Origin: Halovenus carboxidivorans
Lineage (GTDB): Archaea > Halobacteriota > Halobacteria > Halobacteriales > Haloarculaceae
Reading direction: 5' to 3'
Assembly (NCBI RefSeq): GCF_009831575.1
Contig: NZ_WUUT01000002.1
Coordinates: 186,001-250,000 of the forward strand
Length of the DNA stretch: 64,000 nt
The notes below the pieces were generated by a model. It had not been told where the DNA came from, ran no database searches, and saw only the letters and a list, made by a program, of their open reading frames with translations. The translations under genes and the position numbers were made by a program. Shown here piece by piece: positions 53,970 to 62,458 of the stretch (position 1 is its first letter; every line of letters starts with the position of its first letter).

Positions 53970-54861
53970 CGAGATCACGGACCGTCGTCGCGACGGCCGG
54001 CGCGTCGGAGCCGAGGATGTAGAGGACGGGTTCGACCCCGTAGCCGCCGGTCTGGTAGAGCACCGACGCGTCCGGCTGCTCCGAGAGGGCGGTTTCGATC
54101 GCCGTGTCGAGGTCAGCCTCCGCGTCGAACTCGACGGCGACCTGCCCCTCGTCGGTGAGCGTCTCGACCAACTGTTCGTCGTAGCTCACGTTCAGCGTCG
54201 CTCGGGCGTCGCTGCCGGCAGCCCGCGCGGCCAGAAGTACGCTCGCGACGTGCTGGCTCACGCCGAACTCCGGTTCGCCGGGGACGGTTAGCTGGCCGCG
54301 GATCGAGAGCAGTCTCCCCGGGACGCCGACCACGTCGTCTATCGTCTCCGCGTCCGGGAGGCACTCGACGAGATTCGAGCCGACAGCGGGAATTCGTCGC
54401 GGGAAGCCCGGCGTGTTCTGCAGGATCCGGAGTCCGCGCCGGACGGACGCGCGGGCGCGGTTGGCCTCCCGCAGTCTGCTGTCGGGGTCGTGGATGGCGA
54501 ACTCGCCGTCGTAGGCGTCGATCTCCGGAACGGCCTCGGCGTGCAGGTCGGCCAGCACGCCGCCGCGCTCCAGTTCGCGGATGCAGATCTCGGCCTCGAT
54601 CAGCGCCTCCGCCGTCGTCATCTCGCCGGTCGCGAGTCCGTCGGCCAGGCGGTCGACCAGTTCTCTGACGCGGTCGGTCTCCATGATCGCCTCGTTGCGC
54701 GCCACGTCGCCGTGGACGTACTTCGAGACGGCGCTTTGGCTGATGCCGAGTTGATCCGCGACCTCGATCTGCGTGAGACCGCGCTCGCGCAGCGCCTCGG
54801 CGAGCAGCGAGCGAAACGTCGGGAGAAACTCCTCGACGACGAGTTCCTCGACGAATTTCAT
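53962..54861 (-). CDS. HTH-ThiN transcriptional regulator (ThiR-like)
   Basis: The 299-residue protein has an N-terminal Cro/CI-type helix-turn-helix (about 18-55, [20 protein letters not shown] followed by SKYVHGDV). A helical linker with Cys and Glu-rich segments (about 60-125) follows. The C-terminal part (about 135-299, [20 protein letters not shown] to the end) matches ThiN, the archaeal thiamine-phosphate synthase domain. In haloarchaea such HTH-ThiN proteins (ThiR) repress thiamine genes on binding thiamine phosphate. No thiamine gene is in this window. It is coupled to dcd by an ATGA overlap. Confidence 0.87.
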   Translation of the reverse strand: MKFVEELVVEEFLPTFRSLLAEALRERGLTQIEVADQLGISQSAVSKYVHGDVARNEAIMETDRVRELVDRLADGLATGEMTTAEALIEAEICIRELERGGVLADLHAEAVPEIDAYDGEFAIHDPDSRLREANRARASVRRGLRILQNTPGFPRRIPAVGSNLVECLPDAETIDDVVGVPGRLLSIRGQLTVPGEPEFGVSQHVASVLLAARAAGSDARATLNVSYDEQLVETLTDEGQVAVEFDAEADLDTAIETALSEQPDASVLYQTGGYGVEPVLYILGSDAPAVATTVRDLDD

Positions 54862-55445
54862 TGTTCACCGCCGAACTCGCGGTCGCCGCCGATGCGTGAG
54901 GCCTGCGGGCCGGTCTGGTTCTGGTACTTCGAGCCACGCTCGCTCCCGTACGGCCGGTCGGCCGGACTCTTGAGTTCGGTAAAAGTGAGCTGTGAGATCC
55001 GCATGTCGGGATCGAGCGCCACCGGCGCGGCCCCGAGGTTCGAGAGTTCGAGGGTGATCTGGCCCTTGTAACCGGGATCGCACAGGCCCGCTGTTGCGTG
55101 GACGACGACTGCGAGACGGCCGAGCGAGGACCGCCCCTCGACGTGGGCGATCAGATCCCGCGGGATCTCGACGCGCTCTTTGGTCGTCCCGAGGACGAAA
55201 TCCCCCGGGTGGAGGACGAACTCGTCGTCCTCGTCGATGACCGTCTCCTCGACGTAGTCCTCGACTTCCTGCTCGGAGTTGGGGTGGATGCAGGGGATGT
55301 TCGTTCGCTGGAACTCGAGAAAGGTCCGGCCGAGGCGCAGATCGACGCTCGCGGGCTGAATCTGGATCTCCGGGTCGTCGAGCGGTTCGATGACGAGATC
55401 GCCGTCTTCGAGGCGGTCGAGAATGTCGCCGTCGGAGAGTATCAT
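54858..55445 (-). CDS. dcd: dCTP deaminase
   Basis: Dcd converts dCTP to dUTP (and in some archaea directly to dUMP) in thymidylate supply. The 195 residues have the trimeric dUTPase-fold blocks [39 protein letters not shown] (substrate Ser/Arg), [18 protein letters not shown] with the catalytic Glu, and the C-terminal lid [18 protein letters not shown]. Whether it is bifunctional is not decided by these motifs. It is first in an operon with the regulator and the methyltransferase. GATTTTAAC (55477-55469, minus strand) lies 28 bp upstream. Confidence 0.94.
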   Translation of the reverse strand: MILSDGDILDRLEDGDLVIEPLDDPEIQIQPASVDLRLGRTFLEFQRTNIPCIHPNSEQEVEDYVEETVIDEDDEFVLHPGDFVLGTTKERVEIPRDLIAHVEGRSSLGRLAVVVHATAGLCDPGYKGQITLELSNLGAAPVALDPDMRISQLTFTELKSPADRPYGSERGSKYQNQTGPQASRIGGDREFGGEQ

Positions 55446-55530
55446 ACCTGGTAGGCGGGCCAGAGAGAGTTAAAATCCCCCGATCCGCGGTCCGCGTGGC
55501 TTTTTGTAGCCGGCTCACCGAACCCGAGAC

Positions 55531-55869
55531 ATGAAGCAGGCAATCGTCGCGCGTGCAGATCTGGGCATGGGTGAGGGGAAACTCGCCGCGCAGGTGGCTC
55601 ACGCCTCCCTGCAAGCCTACGAGGAAGCGGACGGGGCCGCCCAGCGGGAGTGGAAAGGCGACGGCCAGAAGAAGATCGTCCTCCGGGCCGACAGCGAGGC
55701 CGACCTGTTCGAGATCAACGAGCAGGCCGACGTGGAGGGGCTGCCACACGCCCTGATCCGGGACGCCGGACACACCCAACTCGACCCCGGGACGGCGACC
55801 GCCGTCGCCGTCGGTCCAGCCAGCGACCGCGCCGTCGACGCCGTGACCGGCGACCTCGCTCTGTACTGA
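55531..55869 (+). CDS. pth2: Peptidyl-tRNA hydrolase, archaeal/eukaryotic type (Pth2)
   Basis: Pth2 releases tRNA from stalled peptidyl-tRNA. The 112 residues match the family: [34 protein letters not shown] with the conserved His/Gln region, [20 protein letters not shown] and the C-terminal [20 protein letters not shown]. The length equals the Pth2 norm without an N-terminal membrane anchor. GGCTTTTTG (55499-55507) lies about 28 bp before the start. It converges with the fusion gene below, 3 bp between stops. Confidence 0.95.
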   Translation: MKQAIVARADLGMGEGKLAAQVAHASLQAYEEADGAAQREWKGDGQKKIVLRADSEADLFEINEQADVEGLPHALIRDAGHTQLDPGTATAVAVGPASDRAVDAVTGDLALY

Positions 55870-55872
55870 CCG

Positions 55873-57798
55873 TCAGTCTGCGGACTCGTACAGCAGCGAT
55901 CCGCCGCTGGTCACGAGATAGCCCGTCCCCGTCAGCGCGACGCCGGTTCGGCTATCCCGGACGAGACCGAGTTCCTTCAGCGAGGCGACGACACTCGCCA
56001 CCCGACCGGTGTTCATATCGACGAGTGCCGGGAGGTTTCGGCCGTCGCCCGCGGAGTGCAGCGCATCCAGCACCTCCCGCTGTTCGTTCGACAGCGAGGC
56101 GTTGCGGGCCTTCCGTAGCTGTCGCTCGTGGTACTCGGTGAGGTACCGCGAGAGGATCTGCTTGTCGACCTCGTCGGTGGGACGGAGTTCCACCGTGACG
56201 ACGTTCGCGTTCACCCGGAGGTGGTGGATCGTCAGCCCCATCTCGTAGCCGACTTCCGACTCCATCGGCTTCTCTTCGAGTCCGACAATCGTCGAGAGCC
56301 GGATCCGAACGGGCAGGCCCTCCGAATCGGGGTCTTCGAGTGTGAGCGTCCTCGGGGTCGTCGAGAGAATCCGCCGCTCGGGTTCGATCTCCTCGGGGTC
56401 TTCGAGCCCTTCGGAGAGGTTCGCGGTGACTGTCTCGACGTCCTCGAGCAACGACGCGAACAGCGTCTCCTGGAACTCCCAGCCGATGTCGCGGGGCAGT
56501 TCGCAGACGACGATCTTCCGGTCGTCGTGTTCGTCGTTGTAGGCGATCCCGACCGTCTCGTCGAAGACACCCTTGAGCGGGTCCGGGACGTATCCCGGGG
56601 CGACGTCGACAATCGAGTCGAAGGGGATCCGGAGCGTGTCGGCGACGCCAGTCTGGTCGCGCGAGACGAGCACGACCTCGCGCTGTCCGAGCACGACCGA
56701 TCCGCCAGTGGGGCGGCCGCTCTCGATCCCCTGACCGGCGAACCGCGTCGAGACCGACACCTGAACCGGCGAGGTGACCTGATCGCGGTACTCCGTCGCC
56801 GTCTCCTCGGACCCGACCCCGGCCTCGCCGGTTTCGGCGTACTGGTGGCGCTGGGACTCGCGTCTCCGAACCCAGTCCGACAGCGACGCGCTGACCAGTT
56901 GTGAGCCGCTGTCGGCCGCCAGTTCGCGGAGGTCGATCCGGGCGGGATCGAAGGTGCTGTCGGCGGGCGGTTCGATCGGCCGCGGGTTGCGCCCGAGCGT
57001 GTCGACCTCCTCGGCGCGGTTGCCGCGCCAGCGAGCGTCGTACTCGGTGGGGTCGAACGGTTCGCGCTCGAAGGGGTTGGGATCGCAGACCAGCCGGTAC
57101 TGCGAGTTCTCACCGCAGATGTCCGGTGCGGCGTCCGGACCGAGCGAGCGGTACATGTACTCCCGGAGTTCGCCGCCCCCGACGCGGGCGAACGCACCGG
57201 CGGTCTCCTCGTCGATTGCGAGGAGGTCTGCCAGCCGACGCGGGCCGAAGCCAGCCGTCGCGAGAAACTCCGCGGCCGAGGCACGGAGCGCCTCGGTGCT
57301 GATCGCCTCGGTGTCCAGTTCCCAGGCGTTCTCGGCGGCTTCGGTGACGATCCGTTCGATCCCCGCAACGTCGGTATCGAGATAGGGCCGCTCGCCGAGG
57401 ACGCCGTAGAGCGCGGCGGTCAGCCGTCGCGACCAGCCGAACGGGATCGTTCGCGCTCCGTCGGCCCCGTCGGGCGGGGACCAGCAGGTCTCCGCGACAA
57501 TCTCCTCGACGCTGCGGTCGCTTCCGGCCTCGGTTTTGCGCCGCCGGGCAGTCGCGAAACAGTACCGACACGCGCAGGGGTCCCGGGCGGGGACGTGTAC
57601 CTCCCCGCGCTCCCAGTCTACCCAGTCCTCGTGGAGGTGAGTGATCTCCTCGGGGCGGAGTCCGAGTCGTCCCATCAACAGGAGTACGTAACAGGCGTCG
57701 CGTCGACGAGTTTCGTCTTCGATCGTCAGCCCGCCGAGATAGAGGCTATACAGCCCCTCAGCAGAGAGCGCCTCCGCGGGCGACAGCGATGAGGCCAT
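55873..57798 (-). CDS. Inactivated tyrosine-integrase domain fused to a CheF-like/winged-helix domain
   Basis: The 641-residue protein has two parts. Residues about 1-225 follow haloarchaeal tyrosine integrases: RRDACYVLLLMGRLGLRPEE (Arg48), a C-x-C-x2-C cluster in RDPCACRYC, ARTIPFGW and TEALRASAAEFLATAGFGPR (Arg172). The other active-site residues are replaced: the His before Arg172 is Glu169, the Tyr position is Phe203, and the Lys and His/Trp are missing. Residues about 340-560 match the neighbouring CheF-like protein (DTLRIPFDSIVDVAPGYVPD, IRLSTIVGLEEKPMESEVGY). Residues 570-641 form a winged helix (LSNEQREVLDALHSAGDGRN). The linker (225-340) has a second Cys pair. It is probably a DNA-binding regulator; function unknown. 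Confidence 0.75.
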   Translation of the reverse strand: MASSLSPAEALSAEGLYSLYLGGLTIEDETRRRDACYVLLLMGRLGLRPEEITHLHEDWVDWERGEVHVPARDPCACRYCFATARRRKTEAGSDRSVEEIVAETCWSPPDGADGARTIPFGWSRRLTAALYGVLGERPYLDTDVAGIERIVTEAAENAWELDTEAISTEALRASAAEFLATAGFGPRRLADLLAIDEETAGAFARVGGGELREYMYRSLGPDAAPDICGENSQYRLVCDPNPFEREPFDPTEYDARWRGNRAEEVDTLGRNPRPIEPPADSTFDPARIDLRELAADSGSQLVSASLSDWVRRRESQRHQYAETGEAGVGSEETATEYRDQVTSPVQVSVSTRFAGQGIESGRPTGGSVVLGQREVVLVSRDQTGVADTLRIPFDSIVDVAPGYVPDPLKGVFDETVGIAYNDEHDDRKIVVCELPRDIGWEFQETLFASLLEDVETVTANLSEGLEDPEEIEPERRILSTTPRTLTLEDPDSEGLPVRIRLSTIVGLEEKPMESEVGYEMGLTIHHLRVNANVVTVELRPTDEVDKQILSRYLTEYHERQLRKARNASLSNEQREVLDALHSAGDGRNLPALVDMNTGRVASVVASLKELGLVRDSRTGVALTGTGYLVTSGGSLLYESAD

Positions 57799-57912
57799 TG
57801 GTGGCAGTGGGACCTGCCAGAATGAAAATCTATCCCTGCCGGCCGAGCACCCGTTCTCTCGGCGGCGAAAACCGGCGAGACGTATTTGTTCGAGATCGTT
57901 CTACTCGTAAAT
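57799..57912. promoter_or_regulatory. Divergent promoter region of the integrase-CheF fusion and small protein genes
   Basis: A GTATTTG box (57882-57888) lies about 28 bp before the 57913 start. On the minus strand AGATTTTC (57831-57824) lies about 29 bp before the fusion gene. The 114-bp space links expression of the two genes. Confidence 0.4.
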
Positions 57913-58188
57913 ATGGCAGACGAGACAGTTCGGGTCTGGCTGGTCGAGCGGACCTACTCGGACGACGAGCAGAACCTGATCATCCTCACGTACGCGACGC
58001 CCGACGGGGAGCAGTATTTCCGCAAGGAGCGAGCGCTGACCTCCTACACCGACACGCGCGGGACGACCGCGGCAGTCGACGCCGACCCCGAGAATCTCGG
58101 CGCGGTCGATGACGAGCGACTCCGACGGCGGTACGCCGCCGAGGCCGAGCGGATGGCCAGCGTCCACGACCCCGACGACGAGATCTGA
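57913..58188 (+). CDS. Small conserved protein between two CheF-like genes
   Basis: A 91-residue acidic protein, MADETVRVWLVERTYSDDEQ at the start, then LIILTYATPDGEQYFRKERA and an Arg/Glu-rich helix DERLRRRYAAEAERMASV. The first 45 residues look like a small beta-meander and the rest a helix. No named family is recognised. It is divergent from the fusion gene and convergent with the CheF-like gene (31 bp between stops). A TATA-like box supports the start at 57913 over an in-frame one at 57886. Confidence 0.6.
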   Translation: MADETVRVWLVERTYSDDEQNLIILTYATPDGEQYFRKERALTSYTDTRGTTAAVDADPENLGAVDDERLRRRYAAEAERMASVHDPDDEI

Positions 58189-58219
58189 CGACCGCAGCCG
58201 AGAATTGGACGGCCTCGGA

Positions 58220-59146
58220 TCAGATCATCTCGTGGGTGAACAGCATATGCCCCGTCTGTGTGAGTTCGAGTTTCGTTCCGGTTTCCTTGACCAGACCCCG
58301 CTGTTTGAGCGTCTCGAGAATCGTTGCGAGTTCCTCCGGTGTCTTGTCGAGAGCCGCGATCAGGGCCCGGTCGCGGCCGTCGTGAGAGTTCTGGAGAGCC
58401 CGTAGTACGTCCTCCTGGTCCGGATTCAGCGTGAGCCGCTTGATCTTCTCGACGCGGCGGTTGTACTCCCACATCAGGATCCGGCGAACCAGCGTGTGCT
58501 CGCGGTCCGAAACGAGCCGTATCTCCGTCGTCAACGGCGGCCCGATGAGTTGGAGATACCGAACCGACAGCGCCGGGACGTGCTCGCCTTCGTAGTACAT
58601 CTGTACGTCTTCGAGGTGGATGATCGAGGAGAACTTGATCGTCGTCCCCGTCCCTCGGTCCCCCGTCCCGCCGAATTCGAGTTCGTAGGGGTGGGCATAC
58701 AGCGTCTCGACCTCCGGTTCCTCGTCGGTCTCCTGTTGGCCCCGCTCGACCGGGTGGGCAATCGCCGCCGGAACGCCGTCGAGGATCGCAGAGAGCAGCC
58801 CCGTCAGAAACCGGCGAGTCGACATCTCGATCGGTTCGATAATGAGGATCCCTTTGTTCCGCGAGCCAGCGTACGAGAACATGACACTGGTATCGAAGAC
58901 ATCACTGTAGGCCTGCGGGGCGTATCCGGGTGCGATATCAGTCAGTGAATCGAGATCCAACTCGATGCTGGCGTCGCCGCTTTCGATGACGAACCGGTCG
59001 GTGCCGAGCGTGATCCGTCCGCTCGTGGGTTCGTGTTCGGAACTGCTCTCGACGACGAACGCGATGTCCGCCGAGATTACCGGCTTCTCGACGGTACCGC
59101 CGTCTGCCCGGATGGCCTGCTCGTCTCCCGAACCCACCTCACGCAT
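58220..59146 (-). CDS. CheF-family (archaellar adaptor-like) protein
   Basis: The 308-residue protein follows CheF-arch (formerly DUF439): GRITLGTDRFVIESGDASIE, LDLDSLTDIAPGYAPQAYSD, GILIIEPIEMSTRRFLTGLL, ILDGVPAAIAHPVERG and a second split domain through VRRILMWEYNRRVE. The C-terminus is a winged helix (NPDQEDVLRALQNSHDGRDR, ETLKQRGLVKETGTKLEL). CheF proteins connect the Che system to the archaellum. No che or arl gene is in this window, so an orphan or a different role is likely. AATTTTAC (minus strand, 59177-59170) sits 28 bp before the ATG at 59146. Confidence 0.68.
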   Translation of the reverse strand: MREVGSGDEQAIRADGGTVEKPVISADIAFVVESSSEHEPTSGRITLGTDRFVIESGDASIELDLDSLTDIAPGYAPQAYSDVFDTSVMFSYAGSRNKGILIIEPIEMSTRRFLTGLLSAILDGVPAAIAHPVERGQQETDEEPEVETLYAHPYELEFGGTGDRGTGTTIKFSSIIHLEDVQMYYEGEHVPALSVRYLQLIGPPLTTEIRLVSDREHTLVRRILMWEYNRRVEKIKRLTLNPDQEDVLRALQNSHDGRDRALIAALDKTPEELATILETLKQRGLVKETGTKLELTQTGHMLFTHEMI

Positions 59147-59512
59147 AGCTTGGCGATTCACACCCGGTCGTAAAATTCCCACCTATAGATATCACGTTTG
59201 ATAATTGGAGGGGAATCAGGCGGTTCGTGAGACAGACGCGCCCGCGAGCGCCAGTTGTCGGGGACGGAGACGGCCGATATCGAGGGAACGAACCTCCGAG
59301 AAATCGCCCGAACGAAGCGCGAAGAGCGGTATTTTCCGGTGGCAGAAGGGCTTTACTTCCAAGTCACCAACCGTCTAATAGCGGTTATACCCCCTTTCAG
59401 GCGCCTCTTCGGGATATCGTGTCGTTGCGGTTGGTGCGTATGCTACCGCAAAGCACCAATTTATATACGAGAGGCACTAACGAAAGGTAAACACAACCAG
59501 TGTGAATATCCA
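59147..59512. promoter_or_regulatory. Intergenic region with psmA promoter
   Basis: This 366-bp space contains the CheF-gene promoter at its left end and, at 59460-59467, TTTATATA, a strong TATA box about 49 bp before the psmA ATG, implying a leader of about 20-25 nt. An AACCG/CGGTT dyad with an 8-nt loop lies at 59371-59388. Nothing else convincing is seen; the open frame running through it has no family features. Confidence 0.5.
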
Positions 59513-60253
59513 ATGCAAGGAAACCAACAACAGCAAGCCTACGACAGAGGAATAACGATCTTCTCGCCGGACGGTCGGCTCTACCAGGTCGAGTACGCCC
59601 GCGAGGCGGTCAAGCGGGGCAGCGCGAGCGTCGGTATCAGGACGGCGGACGGAGTCGTTCTCGCGGCGGACCGACAGACTCGCTCGCCGCTGATCGAGGA
59701 GGAGAGCATCGAGAAGATCCACGAGGCGGACGAACACGCCGGGATTGCGAGCGCGGGTCACGTCGCAGACGCGCGCCAGCTCGTCGACTTCGCTCGCCGC
59801 CAGTCTCAGGTCGAGCGTCTGCGCTACGACGAGCCGATCGGGATCGAGACGCTGACCAAACGGACGACCGATCACATCCAGCAGTACACCCAGACGGGCG
59901 GCGCGCGGCCGTTCGGTGTCGCGCTGCTGATCGGTGGTATCGAGGACGGCGAGCCCCGGCTGTTCGAGGCCGACCCCTCGGGCACGCCCTACGAGTGGCA
60001 GGCAGTCGCCATCGGCGGCGGCCGCGAGGACATTCAGGACTACCTGGAAGAGGAGTACACGCCCGAGATGGATCTCGACGGCGGCGTGACCCTGGCGCTT
60101 GAGGCGCTCGCAGAGGGCACCGACGAGCTCGACGCCGAGAGCGTCGACATCGCGACCGTCGACACGGAGTCCGAACAACTACAGTCACTCTCCGGCGAGG
60201 AAGTGACCGACTACGCGGCCGAGGCCGACCTCGGAGGTGAAGACGATGAATGA
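59513..60253 (+). CDS. psmA: Proteasome alpha subunit
   Basis: The 246-residue subunit forms the outer rings of the 20S core and the gate for substrates. It has the alpha-type N-terminus YDRGITIFSPDGRLYQVEYA (gate helix H0 and the YDR motif), VLAADRQTRSPLIEEESIEK and LYQVEYAREAVKRGSASVGI. No catalytic Thr is present, as expected. The acidic tail is haloarchaeal. Start choice: MQGNQQQQAYDRG begins at the family start; the frame is open upstream but lacks family features. It overlaps psmB by 8 bp. Confidence 0.96.
   Translation: MQGNQQQQAYDRGITIFSPDGRLYQVEYAREAVKRGSASVGIRTADGVVLAADRQTRSPLIEEESIEKIHEADEHAGIASAGHVADARQLVDFARRQSQVERLRYDEPIGIETLTKRTTDHIQQYTQTGGARPFGVALLIGGIEDGEPRLFEADPSGTPYEWQAVAIGGGREDIQDYLEEEYTPEMDLDGGVTLALEALAEGTDELDAESVDIATVDTESEQLQSLSGEEVTDYAAEADLGGEDDE
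60233..60240 (+). promoter_or_regulatory. Shine-Dalgarno sequence deciding the psmB start
   Basis: GGAGGTGA lies 5 bases before the ATG at 60246, inside the end of psmA. It is the best ribosome binding site in the window and favours 60246 over the in-frame ATG at 60237. Confidence 0.7.
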
Positions 60254-60935
60254 ACCAACTGACTTCCCACAGAACCCATACGAACCGGAACTCGGATCGT
60301 TCGAGGAGACCAGCGAACAGGACAGCGATGCCGTCGTCAAGACCGGCACCACCACGGTCGGTGTCAGCACCGACGACGGCGTCGTAATCGGCACGGACCG
60401 ACGAGCCAGCCTTGGGGGCCGGTTCGTCTCGAACAAGAACGTCACCAAGGTCGAACAGGTCCACCCGACGGCGGCGCTGACGCTGGTCGGCTCCGTCGGC
60501 GGCGCGCAGTCGTTCATCCGGACGCTCCGGTCGGAGTCGAATCTCTACGACAGCCGACGGGGCGAACCGATGTCGATTCACGCGCTGGCGACGCTGGCCG
60601 GGAACTTCGCCCGCGGCGGCCCGTTCCTGGCGATCAACCCGATCCTGGGCGGCGTCGACGACGAGGGCAGCCACGTCTACAGCATCGACCCCGCCGGCGG
60701 CGTCATGAAAGACGACTACACCGTCACCGGCAGCGGAATGCAGCTCGCACACGGTGCTCTGGAGGGCGAGTACGACTCCGACCTCTCGATCGAGGAGGCA
60801 GAAGTGCTCACTGCCCGCGCGGTCCAGGCCGCGACCGAACGCGACACCGGGTCCGGTAACGGACTCGTCACCGCGACGGTGACCGACGACGGCGTCGACA
60901 TCCAGGAGTACGACGCCGCCACTGACCTGCTGTAA
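60246..60935 (+). CDS. psmB: Proteasome beta subunit (catalytic)
   Basis: The 229-residue precursor has a 34-residue propeptide ending VVKTG, cut before Thr35 (TTTVGVSTDDGVVIGTDRRA), which becomes the N-terminal nucleophile of the inner rings. The lysine and aspartate of the active site are in GTDRRASLGGRFVSNKNVTK. Later segments GPFLAINPILGGVDDEGSHV and AHGALEGEYDSDLSIEEAEV are typical. With psmA it forms the 20S proteasome in one operon, translationally coupled through an 8-bp overlap and a strong ribosome binding site. Confidence 0.96.
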   Translation: MNEPTDFPQNPYEPELGSFEETSEQDSDAVVKTGTTTVGVSTDDGVVIGTDRRASLGGRFVSNKNVTKVEQVHPTAALTLVGSVGGAQSFIRTLRSESNLYDSRRGEPMSIHALATLAGNFARGGPFLAINPILGGVDDEGSHVYSIDPAGGVMKDDYTVTGSGMQLAHGALEGEYDSDLSIEEAEVLTARAVQAATERDTGSGNGLVTATVTDDGVDIQEYDAATDLL

Positions 60936-61009
60936 TCGGCAGGTCTACGGTTGTCACGTCTGCGCCGACACCTCTTTCTTTCCGCGCCTCACACCGGTAG
61001 CCACGGCTA

Positions 61010-62347
61010 ATGCGGCAGGCACATCCAGTCGAGCGCGAGGTCGGCATCGAGTACTACGTCACCGACAGCGACGGGACCGGCGGTCGGCTCCGGGTCGAAC
61101 CCGAGGATTTCCGCGTTCGGGAACTCGAACAGTTCGCGTCCGAACCCATCGACGCGTCGGCGGAGAAATACCCCCACCTGCTCGTTCGGGCGACGCTGCG
61201 CCGCTGGGATACCAACGACTTCGCCCGAGAGCTGTCGAACCGGCTCGGAATCTCCCGGGAACGCGTCTCCTGGGCCGGGACGAAGGACAAACACGCAGTG
61301 ACCACTCAGTTGTTCTCTATCGAGGGGATCACCTTCGAGGCGTTGCCGGAGATCTCCGGCGTGGAGTTCGAGCCAGTCGGACGAACCGGACGGGCGATCC
61401 TGTTCGGCGACCTCGCGGGCAACGCCTTCGAGATCAGAGTCCGCGACGCCGACAACCCCGAGCGCGCCACCGAGATCACGGCGGATCTACGAGCCTTCGG
61501 CGGCGGCGATCGGGTCACAGTTCCGAACTTCTTCGGCCAACAGCGGTTCGGCAGCAAGCGGCCGGTGAGCCACGAGATCGGACTGGCGATGGTTCGCGAG
61601 CAGTGGGACCAAGCAGTTATGACCTACGTAGGTAATGCCTCGGAACGGGAACCAGAGGAGACCCAGCAGGCACGGCGGTTCGTCGAGGAGACGCGCGAGT
61701 GGGGCGAAGCGCTCGACCGGATGCCGGAGTATCTCGGCTACGAGCGGTCGATCATTCACGAACTCGACCGTCGGACCGACGGCGGTGCTCGGACGGCCGA
61801 GGAGGCCGACTTCCGTGCGGCACTTGCGGAGTTGCCCGACAATCTCACCCAACTGTTCGTCAACGCCGCCCAGTCGTACCTGTTCAATCAGATGCTCTCG
61901 AAACGGCTGGATCGGGGGCTGCCGTTCGACGAACCGGTCGAGGGGGATGTCGTCTGTTTCGCCGACAGCGACGCGCCGTCGGGACTCGAACTCCCGGATC
62001 AGGACCGGACCCAGCGCGTGACGGAAAGTCGGCTCCGGTCGGTTCGCCGGCACTGCGAGCGCGGCCGTGCGTTCGTGACCGCTCCGCTCGTCGGAACGGA
62101 GACGGAGTTCGCCGAGGGGGAACCGGGGGAGATCGAACGCGAGGTACTCGCGGATGCGGAGCTCGAACCCGGGGACTTCGAGATTCCCGACGAGTACACC
62201 TCGACGGGAACGCGCCGGGCAGTCCTCGTTCGGACGACACTGGACGTCGAGACCGACCCGCTCGAACTGTCGTTTTCGCTCCCCCGCGGGTCGTACGCGA
62301 CGGTGATGTTACGGGAGTATCTGAAAACAGATCCCGCGAACCTGTGA
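61010..62347 (+). CDS. truD: tRNA pseudouridine(13) synthase TruD
   Basis: The 445-residue enzyme converts U13 of tRNA to pseudouridine (archaeal TruD may act on other sites). The catalytic motif [20 protein letters not shown] holds the Asp at about residue 87, and [20 protein letters not shown], the TruD-specific NxxGxxRFG-type motif, follows. The TRUD insertion domain spans about 200-345. The C-terminus [19 protein letters not shown] is characteristic. It begins 74 bp after psmB with its own CTTTCTTTCC-rich region. Confidence 0.93.
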   Translation: MRQAHPVEREVGIEYYVTDSDGTGGRLRVEPEDFRVRELEQFASEPIDASAEKYPHLLVRATLRRWDTNDFARELSNRLGISRERVSWAGTKDKHAVTTQLFSIEGITFEALPEISGVEFEPVGRTGRAILFGDLAGNAFEIRVRDADNPERATEITADLRAFGGGDRVTVPNFFGQQRFGSKRPVSHEIGLAMVREQWDQAVMTYVGNASEREPEETQQARRFVEETREWGEALDRMPEYLGYERSIIHELDRRTDGGARTAEEADFRAALAELPDNLTQLFVNAAQSYLFNQMLSKRLDRGLPFDEPVEGDVVCFADSDAPSGLELPDQDRTQRVTESRLRSVRRHCERGRAFVTAPLVGTETEFAEGEPGEIEREVLADAELEPGDFEIPDEYTSTGTRRAVLVRTTLDVETDPLELSFSLPRGSYATVMLREYLKTDPANL

Positions 62348-62458
62348 CATCCGCTTCCGTCTCCGCCGACGCTTAAAAGTCGCGAACGGTACGGTAACTG
62401 ATTGCGGTTCCACAGAATCATTAAGTGGCTGGTAGCCCAGTATATGCAATAGAGATTC

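Noticed and set aside
59371-59388. AACCG/CGGTT dyad upstream of psmA as an operator
   Set aside because: Only five base pairs with an 8-nt loop and about 70 bp above the TATA box; too weak to call.
59255-59512. Upstream in-frame extension of psmA
   Set aside because: The TATA box at 59460-59467 lies inside it, and the proteasome alpha family starts at MQGNQQQQAYDRG.
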